Below, in pieces: positions 9,952-20,536 of a stretch of DNA of 64,000 bases (positions within the stretch are counted from its first letter, which is position 1; every line of letters starts with the position of its first letter). The position numbers and the translations under genes are program-made. The DNA is from Orychophragmus violaceus (lineage: Eukaryota > Streptophyta > Magnoliopsida > Brassicales > Brassicaceae), in the NCBI GenBank assembly GCA_030180135.1, contig CM058238.1, forward strand, positions 90,776,619 to 90,840,618, in the 5' to 3' direction. Below the pieces are notes generated by a model, which worked only from the letters and a program-made list of their open reading frames with translations, was not told where the DNA came from and made no database searches.

Positions 9952-10665
9952 ATGTCCTGAAATCATATTGTACTAACTCTGATAGATAGTTGTATTGTCA
10001 AGATCGGACAATTCATGTAATACTAGGTGATCATAATGTTTTGCTAGAAGCCGCTTATGACTTATGAGTTGTAACTCATTGCTAGTGTTATGTGAACCTA
10101 CAAGGTCACACACCTAAGCAAGCTGGATACACTTTGTATGGGATTGATCATTGGCATATGGTCTGGTCAATGTGCATTGGATGCACATTGAATTCGAGTT
10201 TTAAGAGGTGTGTCGATTGACACCATTGGGTGTGTTGATCGACACAGATCGGGTTTCGAACCTGATGTTTCGGTTTGATGACTTAAACGAATTGGATTTA
10301 TCCAATGATCGGTTTTAGTCATTCCAGGTCTATATAAAGGCTTATATGGACGACATGGAACCCTAGCCGTTGTTGAGACTTTTTCTTGACAGAAAACGCA
10401 GCCACCTCTAAAACACAGGGATTCCCAGGAGATCCGATTCCCGGCACTAGCATCCCGGCGGTTTCCAGCTTGTGTGCGTGTGGACTGCAGTAGAGGCGCA
10501 TCATATGAGGCGCTAGAGATCTCACTTACCAGTTCATTATTCTGCTGCAAATCTCCAGGTAAACACGAGATCATCGGTAAGGATTCAATTAACTAAACCC
10601 TAGATCCTAGGCTTCAGGAACTTGATGGAATTCTGAAACTGTTAGAATTGGCCCAAGTTCCTTCA
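9952..10665 (+). repeat. Cop-3 5' LTR (714 bp)
   Basis: It starts TGTTGGGATTATGTCCTGAAATC and ends CCTTCA, immediately followed by G and the methionine-tRNA type PBS TGGTATCAGAGCC (10667-10679). The start and end resemble the Cop-5 LTR. TATATAAA lies at 10331-10338. One palindrome pair lies at 10209-10246 (22 bp spacing, both units degenerate). Confidence 0.88.
10331..10338 (+). promoter_or_regulatory. TATA box in Cop-3 LTR
   Basis: TATATAAA in the middle of the LTR, a good match to a plant TATA box at the expected U3/R place. The start site is not known. Confidence 0.55.
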
Positions 10666-10820
10666 GTGGTATCAGAGCCATAGGGTTTAATCATTGAATC
10701 TGAAGCATGGAATTCGAATAATGATGTATTTGAATAGGTTGATGCTTGTTGGTTTTCGTTTTGATAATTATAATCTCGGATTTTGTTTGTATCGAAAACG
10801 ATAAACCTGTGTTTTCGCAC

Positions 10821-11147
10821 AGTGTCGATCGACACAATTTTGTGTCGGTCGACACAATTTTGTGTCGGTCGACACACCGCGAAAACGATTATAAAATTTT
10901 AGGGTTTTCGCACAGTGTCGATCGACACAAGTTTGTGTCGGTCGATGCACCGCGAATACGCTTATTAAAATTTGGGTATCGATCTTAGAGATCGCACTGT
11001 GTCGATCGACACACTGGGTGCATCGATCGACACAAGCTGTGCGAAGGGATAGATCGGTTCAATTGGATTGAACCGGTTATCTCGCATGGTTAAATTTCCT
11101 GATACCCTACTGTGTCGATCGACACAGGTTAAGTGTCGGTCAACACA
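10821..11147. repeat. Four palindrome clusters in Cop-3 leader
   Basis: Cores lie at 10825, 10845, 10865 (triplet), 10918, 10938, 11002, 11023, 11115 and 11136. Spacings within clusters are 20, 20, 20, 21 and 21 bp. Most arms are of the TGTGT...ACACA type. Confidence 0.9.
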
Positions 11148-11330
11148 GACCTTGCGATTGGTTGATCGGTTCAATTGGATTGAACTGGTTATCATGCTTG
11201 GTTAAGGTAGATCAGATCGGTTTAAATTTGATGAATTGGTTCAATTGGATTGGACTGGTTATCTCAATTAGTATAAACCGATTTGATTGGATAAGTCGGT
11301 TCAATTGGATTGACCGGTTATCGGGTTTTG
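11050..11330. repeat. Dispersed inverted repeat GGTTCAAT-NNN-ATTGAACC
   Basis: Four copies of an 8-bp inverted repeat with a 3-bp loop, the later ones with small changes, each followed by GGTTATC. Related copies lie in the Cop-2 leader near 45700-45850. They alternate with the CGATCG palindromes, giving the leader a strong hairpin potential. Confidence 0.8.
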
Positions 11331-12157
11331 TCAAGGTTGGATGCGAACCGTAATCGTTTGGTTATTGAACCAAATGATTGAGAATCCGAACCAAATGACC
11401 TAACCCACTTTTGTTAAAACAATTAAAACTCAATTAAAATTAAAAGTTAAACATGTTCTAAAACCATTGAATACACATTGGATGTGTATTAGTTCAAAGC
11501 TTAGTTTTCAATATGGTCAACTGTCAAGACTCATTTCGTTGTTGTGATAGTATTGCCAAGAGCTTGGTGTACACAATTACATGAGTAAGGCAGGTAGTTG
11601 TGTTGATGGTCTTGCATTGCTTGACATAAACAATTACATGACCTAAGAGATTGATTTACTAACCTTTTTAAAGTCCGTTTCCTCAACTAAATATCAAGTG
11701 ACCTTAATGTCTTGCCCAATCTTGTATACTGTCAAGACTCATTTCGTTGTTGGATAGTCTTGGAGTCCTTGGTATCTACAATTACATGAGTAAGGCAGGT
11801 GATCATTGATAGACTTGCAGTGCGACTGTCAATGATCACAAGACTGAAGAGATTGGTTTACTTGACTGGGCTATCAGAAGTTCTGGGCCCAGAGACATCA
11901 GAGTGGATAAGACATGGATTGTCTTATCTGCGACCAAGAGTTGTACTGGGTACAATTAGCAATGATTTGATTACCTAGATAACTGAAGTTTGGGTGATGG
12001 CGAGTCGTCCACTCAGATTTTGGTGAAGTATGGGTCTTGTATCATTATATTCATAGAGGAAACATAGTTTGAATATAATGTGAGTTTTCTTATTAGATAA
12101 GATTTCTCATTTCCTGAACTTCATAACTAAAACTTTTCTTTTCTTAGTTTTCAGCCT

Positions 12158-12630
12158 ATGTCTAAAACTACTTTCTCGTTGCGATCCGTCCTTGAGAAGG
12201 ACAAGTTAAATGGATCAAATTTCCTGTATTGGTATCGGAACTTGAGATTTATTCTCAAGCAAGAGAGTAAGGACTATGTCCTTGAGAAAGCTCTCCCCGA
12301 GAGGCTTGGGACCAATGCCTCACATGCAGTATATGATGCTTGGAATAAGCATTATATTGATATGGTAGATGTATGTGGTCTGATGTTGGCTACCATGAAC
12401 TCGGACTTAAAGAGTCAATACGAGAACATGGAGTCGCCAATAGAGATGATCACCAGCCTGAAACTAAAGTTTCAGGATCAAGCACGAGTTGAGAGATACC
12501 AGATGGTTAAGTCTCTCATTGGGTGAAAGCTACCAGAGGATGCTCCAGTGAGTCCTCATGTCATTAAAATGATGGGTTACATTGATAACCTGGGGAAACT
12601 GGATTGTCCTGTTAGCCTTGAGTTGGTTAC
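12158..12630 (+). pseudogene. Cop-3 gag, N-terminal part
   Basis: The ATG at 12158 opens a Copia gag frame with FSLRSVLEKDKLNGSNFLYW, close to the Cop-5 gag. A stop at 12524-12526 (TGA where Cop-5 has a Cys codon) ends the frame after 122 codons. The homology continues in frame to 12630, where Ath-3 is inserted. The C-terminal part with the zinc knuckle is at 25991 onward. Gag would be the RNA-binding shell protein; this copy is dead twice over. Confidence 0.85.
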
Positions 12631-13806
12631 TGATATACCATGGATTTTAGGGTTTTTAACCATGGTATATGTGTCATTTATCGAGTCTTTTACTATGTTT
12701 TAGAGTCTTTTCAGGTGTTTATTAGGAACAAGCACGTTTGGAGCATATTTGGTGATTATGGCACTTTCTGGAGCTAATTGGAGTATTTGGCCGAGAGATA
12801 GACTTCACTGTCGATATTTCAGAGCCGCAACGATCGACACACTCTAGCATCGATCGTTGCACCAGCGAGATGGGCCAAACGACGGTTTAATGAAGAATAA
12901 TGAAATTGCAGTTTTGCCCAGAAGTTCCTAATATTTACAAATAAGCCCCAAAACGTGTTTTAGGATTATAATTAAGTTTTACAGCCACTTGTTAGAAAAA
13001 GCTTTTCTTACGTTAAGTTTTACTCAGAGAGAGTTGAGGGGCTGATCCTGATCTCGAAAGAGACTTGATTTTGAACCTCAGTTCTTATTTGATTATATGA
13101 TATTTGGTTTTCTACTTATGATATTTTCTGTCTCGATGAATATGTCTGAGTAGTTTACCTGTTAGGTTGAAGGATTCTCATTAAGGATTTCAGAGAATTA
13201 TAGTTTAATTAATCTGTAGAGATTCATATCTGCTAGTTCTTTATCTAAGTTGTTCTTAATGCTTAATCTGAAGTAGCTAATCAGAATTATGATGTTAGGT
13301 TGATTAATTCAGCGGAAGTTGGTTAATTTAACTAGAAAGAACTTAGATAAGCAATTAAACTTCTCGCAAACGGAAGTTTGGTTTTGGATAATTGTGAACA
13401 TATCAAACTTAGAATTAAAGCTGGTTTAATCTGTTAGTTCTCGCAAACGAAAGTTTGGTTTCGTGCACTTAGACTTAGAGAATTATCGCAAAGGAATTTG
13501 GTTAATTCTATATCCGTGCTTGAGTTCTAGAACAGTTATTGATTAGATCTAAATAGATTGATTGCTTGCGTTCCTGATTTCCTGAGAACTCCTGAAACCT
13601 AACGCTTTGCCTTCTTGCTTACAAACTCACTTGATTTACTTTGCTGTTTCGTTTACTGTTTTCATACCTGCTTCGCTTAATTAAATCTGAACTACTAATA
13701 ATCTATTGTGTGACTGAGAGTCCTTGTGGGATTCGATACCTTATATACTAAGATTGCATCAACTGTGCACTTGCAGTAGAATAGGGATAAAACTATACAC
13801 CTATCA
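12631..13806 (+). repeat. Ath-3 5' LTR (1176 bp)
   Basis: It starts TGATATACCATGG with the perfect terminal hairpin and ends CTATCA, with the PBS beginning 6 bp later. A palindrome pair lies at 12826-12861 (cores 12830 and 12850). Degenerate repeats like CTCGCAAACGAAAGTTTGG lie at about 13310-13500. The copy resembles the Ath-2 LTR with moderate divergence. Confidence 0.88.
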
Positions 13807-13812
13807 AGTTTT

Positions 13813-13831
13813 TGGCGCCGTTGCCGGGGAC
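13813..13831 (+). other. Ath-3 primer-binding site
   Basis: TGGCGCCGTTGCCGGGGAC is the form typical of plant Athila/Tat elements, generally attributed to an aspartate tRNA. It marks the start of minus-strand DNA synthesis. Confidence 0.8.
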
Positions 13832-13937
13832 TCTTTGAGTTCACCAATAGATTTAGTACTAGGATTTAGACTAAGCATTCCTTTTAATTTCCTTGTTTAC
13901 TCACGTTTTTGATTTTTGGGATCACAGGGATTCGCAC

Positions 13938-13973
13938 TGCATCGATCGTTGCCACCTTGCATCGATCGACACA
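13938..13973. repeat. Palindrome pair in Ath-3 leader
   Basis: Cores TCGATCGT at 13942 and TCGATCGA at 13962, 20 bp apart, about 50 bp before the gag start. Confidence 0.88.
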
Positions 13974-14023
13974 AGGCGGGAACAGCAATGCTGAGATCTG
14001 AGACGTTCAATAGGTTCCACTCT

Positions 14024-15329
14024 ATGGAACCTGCGATTCTGATTCGCGGAGAAAACGGCGTTCTACGAGACCAAGAGGGTCATATATGCAACGCAAAAGG
14101 TCAGAAACTAGATGGGGAAGGAAACCCCATCTTGCCAGATTACCATGTATTGGTTAGGCAAGTAGCTGAAATGAGAGATAAGATAGATGACATTCACAAC
14201 GTCCTACTGACAGTTCCGAGCTGATGCAGAACCTGAAGGATTTGCAGAGGTAAAATATATGGCTGGAGCTGATTTTTGTGGACAGACATTTGGACATCAG
14301 CAGAGACAAGGTTCTAGGCATGCTCAAGGATCAAGAGATTATGGTTATACATCCTGCCTAGCATCTCCTGTACCTGCACGGAGGAGCAGATTAGAGATCA
14401 TGATGGAGCAATCCATTTCGGAACAACAACAAACCACAGCGTCCTTCAGCTCGAAACTTGAGGGCTTGTACACTAATCTGAATGAGAAATTTGAGTCCTT
14501 GAACACTCATATGAAGTTGCTAGATACACAGATGGATCAGATTTCAAGTCCTACCACAAGGAAGGATACTCAGGAAACCCATGTAGTTAATATTCAGGTT
14601 GACCACGGGATGGATCATGGACCATATCTAGCAGTTAAGGCTATGGAATTTGTGGAAAACAGAGAGGAGTCTGACATTGAATTCCCTGAGTTTGAGAGCT
14701 TCGACGGACCTGACTCAACAGAGATTGACATGGATCTTTTGGCTGGGATAGTTCAGACTGATACTAGGCCAAGTCAAGAGGAGACATTTGAGTTTGAGAT
14801 TTCTGAATTGGACCAGGAAGCTGATGGACCCGAGACTGTAGTTGAAACTCGAGCTGAGACAACCACGTCGATCGTTGCACCACATGCACCGATCGTTGCA
14901 CCCCGTAAAGAACCAGTTTCACTTATACCTAGTGGAGTTGCTAAGGAAAGAATCTACAAACCTCCAATACCATTTCCAAAAGCTCCTTTAAGATCCAAAT
15001 ATGTTGTTCAACACACAGTAGAGGTTGACAAAAAGATGGTGGTTCCGCAGAAGTCTACTCTAACATCTTCGAAGCTTAAAGCTGCCCATAAGCAGAAGGC
15101 TCCGAACATCAAATCTCTGCCAAAAGTAAAGCATAAATCCTCCAAGCTTAAACCTCCTGACTCGACTGTTCGGAATACGGGAAAAAGTTTTAAGCCACCC
15201 AAGTGTCGATCCCACCCTACATTCCTTCCTACGTTCCTTGGACGACATCATGCTGCTACTGCTTACACACCACCATGGATGATAAGGCATTCACAGAGAC
15301 ACTCAAAGTCTCTGTTGAAACCTCCATGA
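14024..15329 (+). pseudogene. Ath-3 gag, internally deleted
   Basis: The ATG at 14024 aligns with the Ath-1 gag start (ILIRG...RDQ.GHICN.KGQKLDGEGNPILPD). About 240 codons holding the whole gag core are then missing, and the frame resumes at the AEMRDKID segment. It stops at 14224 and continues in another frame from 14259 to 15329 (356 codons). That part has the coiled-coil segment (NEKFESLNTHMK) and an acidic region, but the protease is also missing. The tail ends KSLLKPP as in Ath-2. One palindrome pair (14864-14900) is translated in frame as IVAPHAPIVAP. The product could not form particles. Confidence 0.82.
14864..14900. repeat. In-frame palindrome pair in Ath-3 gag
   Basis: Cores TCGATCGT at 14868 and CCGATCGT at 14889, 21 bp apart, inside the 356-codon frame. 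Confidence 0.85.
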
Positions 15330-15502
15330 TTCTGACCTCTTTCCAAAAGTCAAGCTAATGACTTAAAACAAGCGCTGAGTGGGAGGCAACCCACTGCTAG
15401 GTTTATTTGTTTTTCCCTTTTATTTTTGGTGTTTTTCTTAGGATTTCACGTTTTTATTTGTTTTTGCTAGTTTTTAGATACAGAGCACAAAGTCTGGAGA
15501 TG

Positions 15503-15658
15503 TGTGACGATCGTTGCTCACATGTGCAACGGTCGTTGCACACATGTGCAACGGTCGTTGCAATTGGTTTAAATCAAAAATTAAGGTATGTCGCGCTAAA
15601 CCGGGACCGATCTGGTTCAACCAGCATCGATCGTTGCTACTTTGCAACGATCGTTGCA
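15503..15658. repeat. Palindrome triplet and pair upstream of Ath-3 ORF-1
   Basis: Cores lie at 15507, 15529 and 15551 (22 bp spacing) and at 15627 and 15647 (20 bp). The arms are mostly TGCAA...TTGCA, the form dominant in Ath-3. Confidence 0.88.
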
Positions 15659-16045
15659 CCCACGACCAAGGTAAGTTACCTTAAATCCTTCTTCTCCTTT
15701 TTCTTCTCCATTTCTCGCCGCCGATAACACCGAGAGCCAAAACCTAAAATCACCATTTCTTCATCGATTTCTTTGATTCAAAGCACTATTTCGCTTATTT
15801 TTGCGCCCCCAATCTATTTCTCCTGCTCATTTCTCACGGAATCAAGGTAATGTACGCCTATTTGATAATTTTCGGATTCCACTTTTAGGGTTTTAGAAAT
15901 TTGGGAATTTTGGATCAAAATTGATGAATGCATGTTAAAATGATTATGCTTTAGGTTGTTTAGTGGTGGATTGCCAACAATTATGCGGTTGATTTCACGA
16001 TTTTGGAACGATTTTATTGACTGTTGATTGCGGCCAGAATCGCCG

Positions 16046-16081
16046 TGCAACGATCGTTGCAATTGTGCAACGGTCGTTGCT
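16046..16081. repeat. Palindrome pair inside the proposed ORF-1 intron
   Basis: Cores ACGATCGT at 16050 and ACGGTCGT at 16070, 20 bp apart. A single unit follows at 16122-16137. Confidence 0.85.
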
Positions 16082-16169
16082 CGACGATTCTGGGGAAATG
16101 TTCGAGTATACGAAATCGCCTTGCAACGATCGCTGCCGTGACTAATTTGCTTAATTTTCTGTTTTGCAG

Positions 16170-17711
16170 ATGGCAACTCAGGATCAACCCCGCAAGCGCA
16201 GAGCAACAGCCGCAAGCGCCTCACGACATTACATTCCGCCACCAGAGTGGCTACACAGGGATTCTGACCCTCCAGAGCCATATCAGTTGGTTCATGCGAC
16301 CATTGGGCCACCATGGCCAAGAGCAGATAAGACTCGGATTCAGTCTGATCGCAACTGGGGCAAGGGTATCAAGAGGATGCTCACTACGACTGATTTCACA
16401 GAGAGGCCGTTGCACGAGTACTGGGACGAGTACGACACACTGCTGTATAACGGTTGGTGTGGCATGGAGATAGCGCCAACCAAGTTTGCTGATTACTCGA
16501 CTTGTCATGGTCTCGGCATAGACAGACATGTTATGGAGCTATGCAGAGGCATTGGTCTGGGGACAATGCCGATGCAGCCTTACGATCTATACCCGGAGCT
16601 GGTGAGACAGTTGCTTGCCACATGCAGGGTTGTATACCCGAACCCGGAGAGAAGGAATGCTCAAGGAGGCACTTTTACCTTCATGTGCCTAGGCGCCAGA
16701 TATCGAGTGCCCCTTCTCGATATCTGTAAGATCTATGGGTTTAGCATTGAGCAGCCACGCACAGATTTGTCTCTTCCATGGGAACCAGCAGAGGCTGCGC
16801 AGTTTTGGCGGTACATTGGTGGTGGACGGTATCACTCACGGACTACACCAGTGATTCAGGTCAGGCATCCGGCTCTCAGGTATGTCTTGCGTATCTTGGG
16901 ACGCACACTGTTGTGCAAGCATGAGGCAAACAAGATGCGCAAGAATGAGTTGGAGATACTGTTCAGAGGACTTACAGAGCAGTTCAGGGGTACCGATGTG
17001 AGAAACCCAGCTAAGAAAGTCAACCTGGGAGCTTTGTTTGCCCATCATCTTTGTGAGCTGCAGAAGAAGCCTTATGACGGCGTGCGCAAGGAGACAGTAG
17101 GGAGTCTTCTTACTCCTATCTTCAGACACTGCAGGATACCTATGGGGAACACAGAGTGCATCACTGAGAGAGAGTTCCTGGATCTCAGTCACTTGCAGAG
17201 TGCTACGTGGCTGAAGGAGGGGCGAGTGTGGGTTTATTACGACCCTGAGGATACACATTATGGTATTGATCTTCCTGCTGCTAGGTTGACTCAGATTGAT
17301 ACCATTGATGCTTTGAGTTTCCGCCCTCCTGCCAGAGATCGACGCGCAGTGCCTACTATGGCTCATCCGCTGGGAGAGACTTCTACGAGAGCTTCGTCCT
17401 CCTCTGCACCTGCACCTGCTGCTGCCCCTGCTACACAGGACATCGGTCCATATCCAGCCCCGTCTATGCCTGTGCGTGAGATGTCTGAGGGTGATTGGAG
17501 AGAGCGTCAGGAAGGTATGTTCAAGACCATTTGGGATTTCCTGCGCAACTGCACTTGCAGGAGAGAGCCACAGGTTCACCAGCCCGTCCCAGGACCTTCT
17601 CGACGCAGACGACGATCCCCGACTCCTACTTCTTCGAGCGGTACTGATCGCATAGCTGAGCCAGCCAGTGACGATGAGGGATATGGTGGGATAGATGATA
17701 TTAGCGAGTGA
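16170..17711 (+). CDS. ATHILA ORF-1-like protein (513 aa) of Ath-3
   Basis: The ATG at 16170 directly follows a good splice acceptor; the two codons before it in the same frame include only a TTG. The protein begins with a basic stretch (RKRRATAASASR). A long globular part follows (about 20-380) with motifs such as RPLHEYWDEYDTLLYNGW, GTFTFMCLGARYRVPLLDI and GALFAHHLCELQKK. This fits what I know of the plant ATHILA ORF-1 family (Pfam ATHILA type). The C-terminal 130 residues are low-complexity Ala/Pro/Ser with an Arg-rich cluster (RRRRRSPTPTSSSG) and an acidic end. No signal peptide or membrane span is seen. Its role is unknown; the place between gag and PPT is where Athila-type elements carry extra or env-like ORFs. 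The long open frame in an element with a destroyed gag suggests the ORF was recently under selection or recently acquired. Confidence 0.8.
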   Translation: MATQDQPRKRRATAASASRHYIPPPEWLHRDSDPPEPYQLVHATIGPPWPRADKTRIQSDRNWGKGIKRMLTTTDFTERPLHEYWDEYDTLLYNGWCGMEIAPTKFADYSTCHGLGIDRHVMELCRGIGLGTMPMQPYDLYPELVRQLLATCRVVYPNPERRNAQGGTFTFMCLGARYRVPLLDICKIYGFSIEQPRTDLSLPWEPAEAAQFWRYIGGGRYHSRTTPVIQVRHPALRYVLRILGRTLLCKHEANKMRKNELEILFRGLTEQFRGTDVRNPAKKVNLGALFAHHLCELQKKPYDGVRKETVGSLLTPIFRHCRIPMGNTECITEREFLDLSHLQSATWLKEGRVWVYYDPEDTHYGIDLPAARLTQIDTIDALSFRPPARDRRAVPTMAHPLGETSTRASSSSAPAPAAAPATQDIGPYPAPSMPVREMSEGDWRERQEGMFKTIWDFLRNCTCRREPQVHQPVPGPSRRRRRSPTPTSSSGTDRIAEPASDDEGYGGIDDISE

Positions 17712-18944
17712 GAGTGATCTCCATTTTCAGACTTTCAGTTCTGTACTTTTTATCCTTTTCTTATTTTTCTCTGCACTTTTTCTGTCTGATTCTTAGGATG
17801 CTCTTGTTTTTGGATGTTATGTTTGATATGCTACGTTATTTGTTTCGATTTTACTCTGTTTCCAGTGTTTTCCAGCTTGCAGGATTCGAAATTTGATAGA
17901 TTCCAACAGACTGACCTGCTAACTTGCTGACTGATCTGATACACGCATTGCAACGATCGTTGCTACAATGAGCAACGATCGACACTCAACGAAAAATCGC
18001 CAAGTAACGGTCGATGCACTTAGTGCAACGATCGATGCTTGAGCGACAGAGGTAAAATACGACAGAACTCAAACATCCGTTAACAATTTTTAGTTATTTT
18101 TACCAATCCTTCGCTTGACACTACTGGGGACAGTGTGTCTTAAGTGTGGGGGAGGTGCTACTGACTTATATCTTTCTGTTTTCTTAAGAGTCAGTCCATT
18201 TTTCAAAATTTTTTGTTTTATTGAGTCAAAATTGTTAAAGTAAGAAACAGTGAACTTTTGAGAAGATTTATAGCACTTGCAGGAACTTAAGTAACCATTG
18301 GGATGAAGTTGCAGGATCTATCTATGACTATTAGAAAACCCCATCACAGATCAACCTACTGAGAACATCCACATCACTTCAGGTATCAGAGGATCCTTTT
18401 ACTGACTTCAACTTAATACTGACTTAGATTTCTCACCTAAGGGCTTGGTATACTCTGTGTCGGATTCCCTTGTTAGTTCTGACACAGCCTGTAAACCTAT
18501 CCTATTTAGTTCCCTTCTCCCCTTCTATAAGATAATAAACTGAGGATGAGTTAGTAACTCCGAAGTGGCCATGGGAATAGTAGCAAACACTATTATCTCT
18601 TATGCAACCATGGAATGTGTCCAAAGTACACCCCATAACGGGAAGAACACTGATAAAAAAAATAAAATGATACCCAGTGGGGAAAAATCAGTTGTTAAGG
18701 AAGGGAAAGAGAAGAAAGGGACTAGAGAAAGATAGTATGGTGGTCTAGAGCTGATAAGGTAAGAATCCATGTGCCCTTTGATCGATACTCCTTAGGTGAG
18801 ACCGCACTTATATACTTGCATAAGTCAGTAGGGAGAATTTGAATGCTTGAATGTGATTGTGGAGTTTACTTAGGATAGTTGCTAAGTGTGGGGGAGGTAC
18901 ATGTTGGTCTTGATATCCTGTGATTGATTCTTGCAGTGGTTTAC
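17712..18944 (+). other. Ath-3 3' non-coding region
   Basis: No gene is seen. Palindrome pairs are at 17949-17986 (22 bp spacing) and 18003-18039 (21 bp). PPT-like TAAGTGTGGGGGAGG occurs at 18141-18155 and 18893-18907. The text matches the Ath-2 region 8420-9260. The chromovirus is inserted after TTTAC (18940-18944), and the Ath-3 text resumes at 25739. Confidence 0.8.
17949..18039. repeat. Two palindrome pairs downstream of Ath-3 ORF-1
   Basis: Cores lie at 17953 and 17975 (22 bp apart) and at 18007 and 18028 (21 bp). The arms mix TGCAA and TGCAT types. Confidence 0.88.
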
Positions 18945-19765
18945 TGATGAGGACATTGACTCAAGCATTGACTCAAGCGTAGAGATACGTCAAGAAGACC
19001 TAGAAGAAGTACCTGCTGCTCAAGACGTGACGACCATGAGAGATCCTCCAATGACAAGATCAGGAACTAGAAAACTCAGAGCACTGTTCAACACGTCCAT
19101 TCAGAGTCTCCTAGCTCAAGATTATCAAGTGGAGCGTTTAAAAGATCAAATGAAGACAATTGAAGACTCGATGATGATCTTCTCAATTCAGCCCACTTAG
19201 GCCCAACCATGGACGACCACACACGCTCAATAAGGTATGATTTCAATTCATATATTGTGTTTGTTCATTTTGCAGGTCCAAGTATTACATTAGTCGTCTG
19301 AGTCAGAGTCTGTATTAGTCGTTAAGTGAGTCAAGTTTCCCTGTATTACTTTAAAGTCGGACCATAGGATATTTTAGTATTTTAGTAGCCGTTGTAATTA
19401 GGTTTTCTGCCCTAGAAGGCAACAGCTGCACGATCCCCTTTATAAGGATCCTTAGCAGCCGTGTATCATTCACCAAGTATCAATACAATAACGCAGTTCT
19501 TCTTCTTTGAGAGAAAACACCTTTTCGATTCTAAGCTTTCTTGTGAGTCTTATCAAGCGACCTTAGATTCAGTCTTATCACAAGATCCTTCATCTCTTGT
19601 GTGGCGATAATCAATCCACCTTCTATCCATTCAATCATCTCACGTTCATTCTAAGGAGTCTAGAGACCCGAGGTTTGAATCCATCTTACCACAATATCAC
19701 CCACGATCTAGAATAGAGAGACCTCAGTCCCTATTCTATGTCAAACACGCTTCCATCTTGCATCA
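18945..19765 (+). repeat. Chromovirus 5' LTR (821 bp)
   Basis: It starts TGATGAGGACATTGACTC and ends TTGCATCA. A TATA-like TTTATAAGG lies at 19439-19447. Its first 256 bp include a non-functional copy of the pol C-terminal codons, which end in a stop at 19198-19200. Confidence 0.93.
19439..19447 (+). promoter_or_regulatory. TATA-like box in chromovirus LTR
   Basis: TTTATAAGG in a CCCCTTTATAAGGATCC context about 495 bp into the LTR, the best TATA candidate there. Confidence 0.45.
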
Positions 19766-20536
19766 TCTGGTATCAGAGCCGAAAGGTTCCTAGATCAGGT
19801 GTATCTATCCCTTTTCCTTTCGGTTTTCCTTGCGTCTAGTTATAGCTTTAGTTTGTTTCCATTTGTTTGCATTCCAAATCGAAAAACCATAAAAAGTCTT
19901 TTGTTTCATCTAGTTTCATTGTTGATCTACATCCTTGATTCAAGTTAGACTCGCTTCGTTGTGCTTGAGCCAATAAGCGAACTCTCTTGACAATCTTAAG
20001 GTTCTAGATTCAAAACCTTTTCTTTTCTTGCACTCGTTTTCAACTTTCAAAAAAAAAAAAAAAATTGTTGTTTTGTGTTCTTGATTCTTGCATTCAAAAA
20101 AAAAAAAAAAAGAAGAAGAAGATTTACGAAGAAGAAGAAGTGTGGCCTTTTGATCCGATTTTGGTTCAAAGGTGTTCATTTCCTTTTCCAAAGATTTCGA
20201 AAATATTTTCCATATTTTAAGATTTTCTAGTTCCTATTTTTACTAAATCTCGTTTTCAAAAAAAAAAAAAAAAAGAAAGTTTTCCAAATCTTTTCAAATT
20301 TCTAAAGATCTCCTATATTTAATCCAATCGGTTTACAACCTTCCAAAATCCTTTTTGTCAAAACCGAGCGTGATTCCTATTGACTTGTAACCGAGCCATC
20401 TCTTGTGTCAGTCCTTGACGCATCGCTGGTACCACAAGTTATCATAGGTTTACTTAGGATCTTTCTTCTTATTTTGTGCCTTTTGTTCCCTAGTCACTTG
20501 ATCGCTTGCTCTAGTGTGTGCAGGAACAGGAACCCA
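19766..20536 (+). other. Chromovirus PBS and leader
   Basis: The methionine-tRNA type PBS TGGTATCAGAGCC lies at 19768-19780, two bases after the LTR. The 770-bp leader is T-rich and contains three runs of 14-17 A (about 20049, 20095 and 20258) and GAAGAAGAAG tracts. No ORF of its own is credible. Confidence 0.8.

Larger units (their letters stand above)
10666..12157 (+). other. Cop-3 leader rich in short palindromes
   Basis: A 1.5-kb untranslated leader between PBS and gag. It has palindrome clusters at 10821-10876 (three units, 20 bp apart), 10914-10949, 10998-11034 and 11111-11147. Interleaved are four copies of a second inverted repeat, GGTTCAATTGGATTGAACC, between about 11053 and 11325. 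A diverged direct repeat beginning CTGTCAAGACTCATTTCGTTG occurs at about 11520 and 11730. No convincing ORF is present. Confidence 0.78.
15330..16169 (+). other. Ath-3 intergenic region with likely intron before ORF-1
   Basis: It carries the hairpin AGTGGGAGGCAACCCACT (15378-15395), palindrome clusters (15503-15562 triplet, 15623-15658, 16046-16081, single 16122-16137) and a good splice donor, AAG/GTAAGT, at 15668-15676. The acceptor TTCTGTTTTGCAG ends at 16169, directly before the ORF-1 ATG. Splicing of about 15671-16169 would bring the next gene close to an upstream exon. This is inference; a second GTAATG-type donor lies near 15847. Confidence 0.55.

Noticed and set aside
10801..11150. Regularly repeated short palindromes that look like a CRISPR array
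   Set aside because: Units are 20-23 bp apart with 4-6 bp gaps and no unique spacers, in clusters of two or three within eukaryotic retroelement leaders; no cas genes are present.
15814..17579. Long minus-strand ORFs at 15814-16320 and 16836-17579
   Set aside because: They lie antisense to the ORF-1-like gene and its leader, have no recognisable motif, and read palindrome sequence as protein; the plus-strand gene explains the open frames.
20405..20536. Hydrophobic 44-residue N-terminal extension of the chromovirus polyprotein, which could be taken as a signal peptide
   Set aside because: The upstream frame begins with GTG, not ATG; the first ATG (20537) starts a normal gag.
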